Below are positions 6,217 to 6,864 of a DNA stretch of 6,864 nucleotides, one piece after another. The translations under genes were made by a program, and so were the position numbers. This DNA is from an uncultured Clostridia bacterium. Lineage in GTDB: Bacteria; Bacillota_A; Clostridia; TANB77; CAG-508. A model generated the notes under the pieces. That model made no database searches. It was not told where the DNA came from and saw only the letters and a program-made list of their open reading frames with translations. The stretch lies in the NCBI GenBank assembly GCA_947628465.1, contig CANQZZ010000075.1, positions 1-6,864 of the forward strand, in the 5' to 3' direction. Within the stretch, counting starts at the first letter, position 1, and every line of letters begins with the position of its first letter.

Positions 6217-6221
6217 CCTCC
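6217..6221 (-). promoter_or_regulatory. Ribosome binding site that fixes the DUF2651 gene start
   Basis: GGAGG lies 8 bases before ATG 6208. The alternative ATG at 6223 shares its G with this site and has only A/T sequence upstream. No convincing promoter was seen in the very AT-rich sequence beyond. Confidence 0.75.
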
Positions 6222-6366
6222 ATATATATTTTTTTATATAATATGTAATCTGTTTAAATTTTGTGATGAATAGACTTTTATTTATAGTTTTCTTTATTTT
6301 TTCATAACATTTTTAAATTTATTTTTATTTTTTATTTGCTTTTTCATTATTTTATGATAAAATATT

Positions 6367-6375
6367 TGTTATACT
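6367..6375 (+). promoter_or_regulatory. Extended -10 promoter of the zinc-ribbon gene
   Basis: TGTTATACT (TG-N-TATACT) would start transcription near 6382, about 19 bases before the ATG at 6401, with AGGAGG (6388-6393) as the ribosome site. No good -35 is present. An alternative is TTGCTT (6336-6341), 16 bases, TAAAAT (6358-6363). Confidence 0.45.
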
Positions 6376-6400
6376 AAAGAAAGTTTTAGGAGGATTATTT

Positions 6401-6634
6401 ATGGAATTTAAAAAATGTATGCGTTGTGGTTGCTTTTTCATATCTAATAATGACGTTTGTTGCAATTGTCAAGCAAAGGATAAAATGGATATAGCAAAAT
6501 TAAATTCTATTTTAGATGAAAATAGTAGTTTTAGTTCTGTAGAAGATCTTTCTATTGCTAGTGGCATAAATGTTAATAATTTAAGTAGATTTATTCACAA
6601 TAATCAAATATCAAATTTAGATTTTAAATTGTAA
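6401..6634 (+). CDS. Small zinc-ribbon/helix-turn-helix protein, YvyF-like
   Basis: This is a 77-residue soluble protein. The N terminus has two CxxC pairs (Cys6/Cys9 and Cys20/Cys23), a four-Cys zinc ribbon, with extra Cys at 11 and 21. Residues about 28-40 look helical, and about 44-71 (SSVEDLSIASGINVNNLSRFI) fit a small helix-turn-helix of the MerR-like sort followed by a short arm. The order and length match the flagellar-operon protein family TIGR03826 (Bacillus YvyF), whose members have a Cys-rich start, a linker and then an '..EVSEATG...IIKFIKEGRL' segment. The exact function of that family is poorly known; a regulatory role is assumed. No flagellar gene lies nearby, so the name should not be read as proof of motility. 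The ATG follows AGGAGG by 7 bases, and a terminator lies just downstream, so it is probably transcribed alone. Confidence 0.75.
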   Translation: MEFKKCMRCGCFFISNNDVCCNCQAKDKMDIAKLNSILDENSSFSSVEDLSIASGINVNNLSRFIHNNQISNLDFKL

Positions 6635-6647
6635 TAAAAAATACATT

Positions 6648-6677
6648 AGAGATGGTTTTGAATTCCATCTCTTTTTT
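6648..6677 (+). terminator. Rho-independent terminator of the zinc-ribbon gene
   Basis: AGAGATGG (6648-6655) pairs perfectly with CCATCTCT (6665-6672) around a 9-base loop, followed by a T run to 6677. It begins 14 bases after the stop. On the minus strand the hairpin also follows the rhodanese gene stop, but the T run there is six bases away, so termination in that direction would be weaker. Confidence 0.8.
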
Positions 6678-6678
6678 A

Positions 6679-6864
6679 TTATATTCCATCTAATCCATTT
6701 CTTAAGTTATATAAATTTTTAAATCCTGCTTTTTTCAAAATTCTAATTGCTTTCATACTTCTCATTCCACTTTGACAATATACAATTATTATTTTATTCT
6801 TATCTTTCAGTTTACAATCACAACATTTTTCCAATTCATATAATGGTATATTAATAGCTCCATC
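6679..6864 (-). CDS. Rhodanese-like sulfurtransferase domain protein, C-terminal part
   Basis: The 3' end of a minus-strand gene whose start lies beyond the right edge; 61 residues plus TAA are visible. It opens with DGAINIPLYEL, matching the 'GAINIPL..L' strand of rhodanese domains. Next comes IIIVYCQSGMRS with the catalytic Cys (visible residue 30) and the CxxGxRS loop that forms the persulfide, then the helix SMKAIRILKKAGF and the closing strand NLYNLRNGLDGI. Single-domain rhodaneses of this kind move sulfur from donors to thiophilic acceptors in the cytosol. An odd point is a CCDC cluster (visible residues 14-17) between the first strand and the catalytic strand, where relatives usually have a charged or polar loop. 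Whether other domains precede it cannot be seen. Confidence 0.85.
   Translation of the reverse strand, partial: DGAINIPLYELEKCCDCKLKDKNKIIIVYCQSGMRSMKAIRILKKAGFKNLYNLRNGLDGI

Noticed and set aside
5847..6248. Plus-strand frame of 133 codons opposite the DUF2651-like gene
   Set aside because: The minus frame has a strong GGAGG site, three regular membrane helices and a sensible start. The plus frame is its complement (Asn codons read as Ile/Leu) and ends past the other gene's start.

Overview
The window comes from an AT-rich, low-GC Gram-positive bacterium, most likely a gut-type clostridial Firmicute. The evidence is the very AT-rich coding sequence, strong purine-rich ribosome binding sites, a cell-wall sorting signal (LPDTG) on a surface protease, a clostridial-style prepilin leader and a BspA-type leucine-rich repeat protein. 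No plasmid, phage, transposase, CRISPR or RNA gene is visible.

Layout. Positions 1-45 (minus) are the first 15 codons of dnaE, preceded by its own promoter and an 11-bp palindrome that covers its start codon. Positions 100-1183 (minus) hold a prepilin-leader/leucine-rich-repeat surface protein broken by a one-base frameshift. A 288-base divergent gap carries a promoter for each side. Positions 1472-2327 (plus) hold a Cof-type HAD hydrolase, also broken by one extra base. A bidirectional terminator (2344-2382) separates it from a large minus-strand gene (2392-5019) for a secreted, sortase-anchored papain-like protease with three bacterial Ig-like domains. Upstream of that on the minus strand lie a NadD-type nucleotidyltransferase (5099-5707) and a small membrane protein of the DUF2651/YbeF type with an Asn-rich tail (5780-6208). 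Positions 6401-6634 (plus) hold a small zinc-ribbon protein resembling flagellar-operon YvyF. A hairpin terminator follows, and the window ends in the 3' part of a minus-strand rhodanese gene (6679-6864).

The genes look like ordinary chromosomal housekeeping functions mixed with surface-protein genes, not one pathway. DUF2651, nadD and the protease lie in the same direction without clear terminators between them, but nadD and the protease each have a plausible promoter, so they need not form one operon.

No confident new system was found. The points most worth a second look are: the dnaE start palindrome, arranged so that only read-through transcripts should be folded; the base-composition mosaic and related flanking promoters of the pilin-LRR gene; two single-base frameshifts within about 640 bp; the altered HxGH motif in the NadD-like protein; and the Asn-rich tail of the DUF2651 protein.
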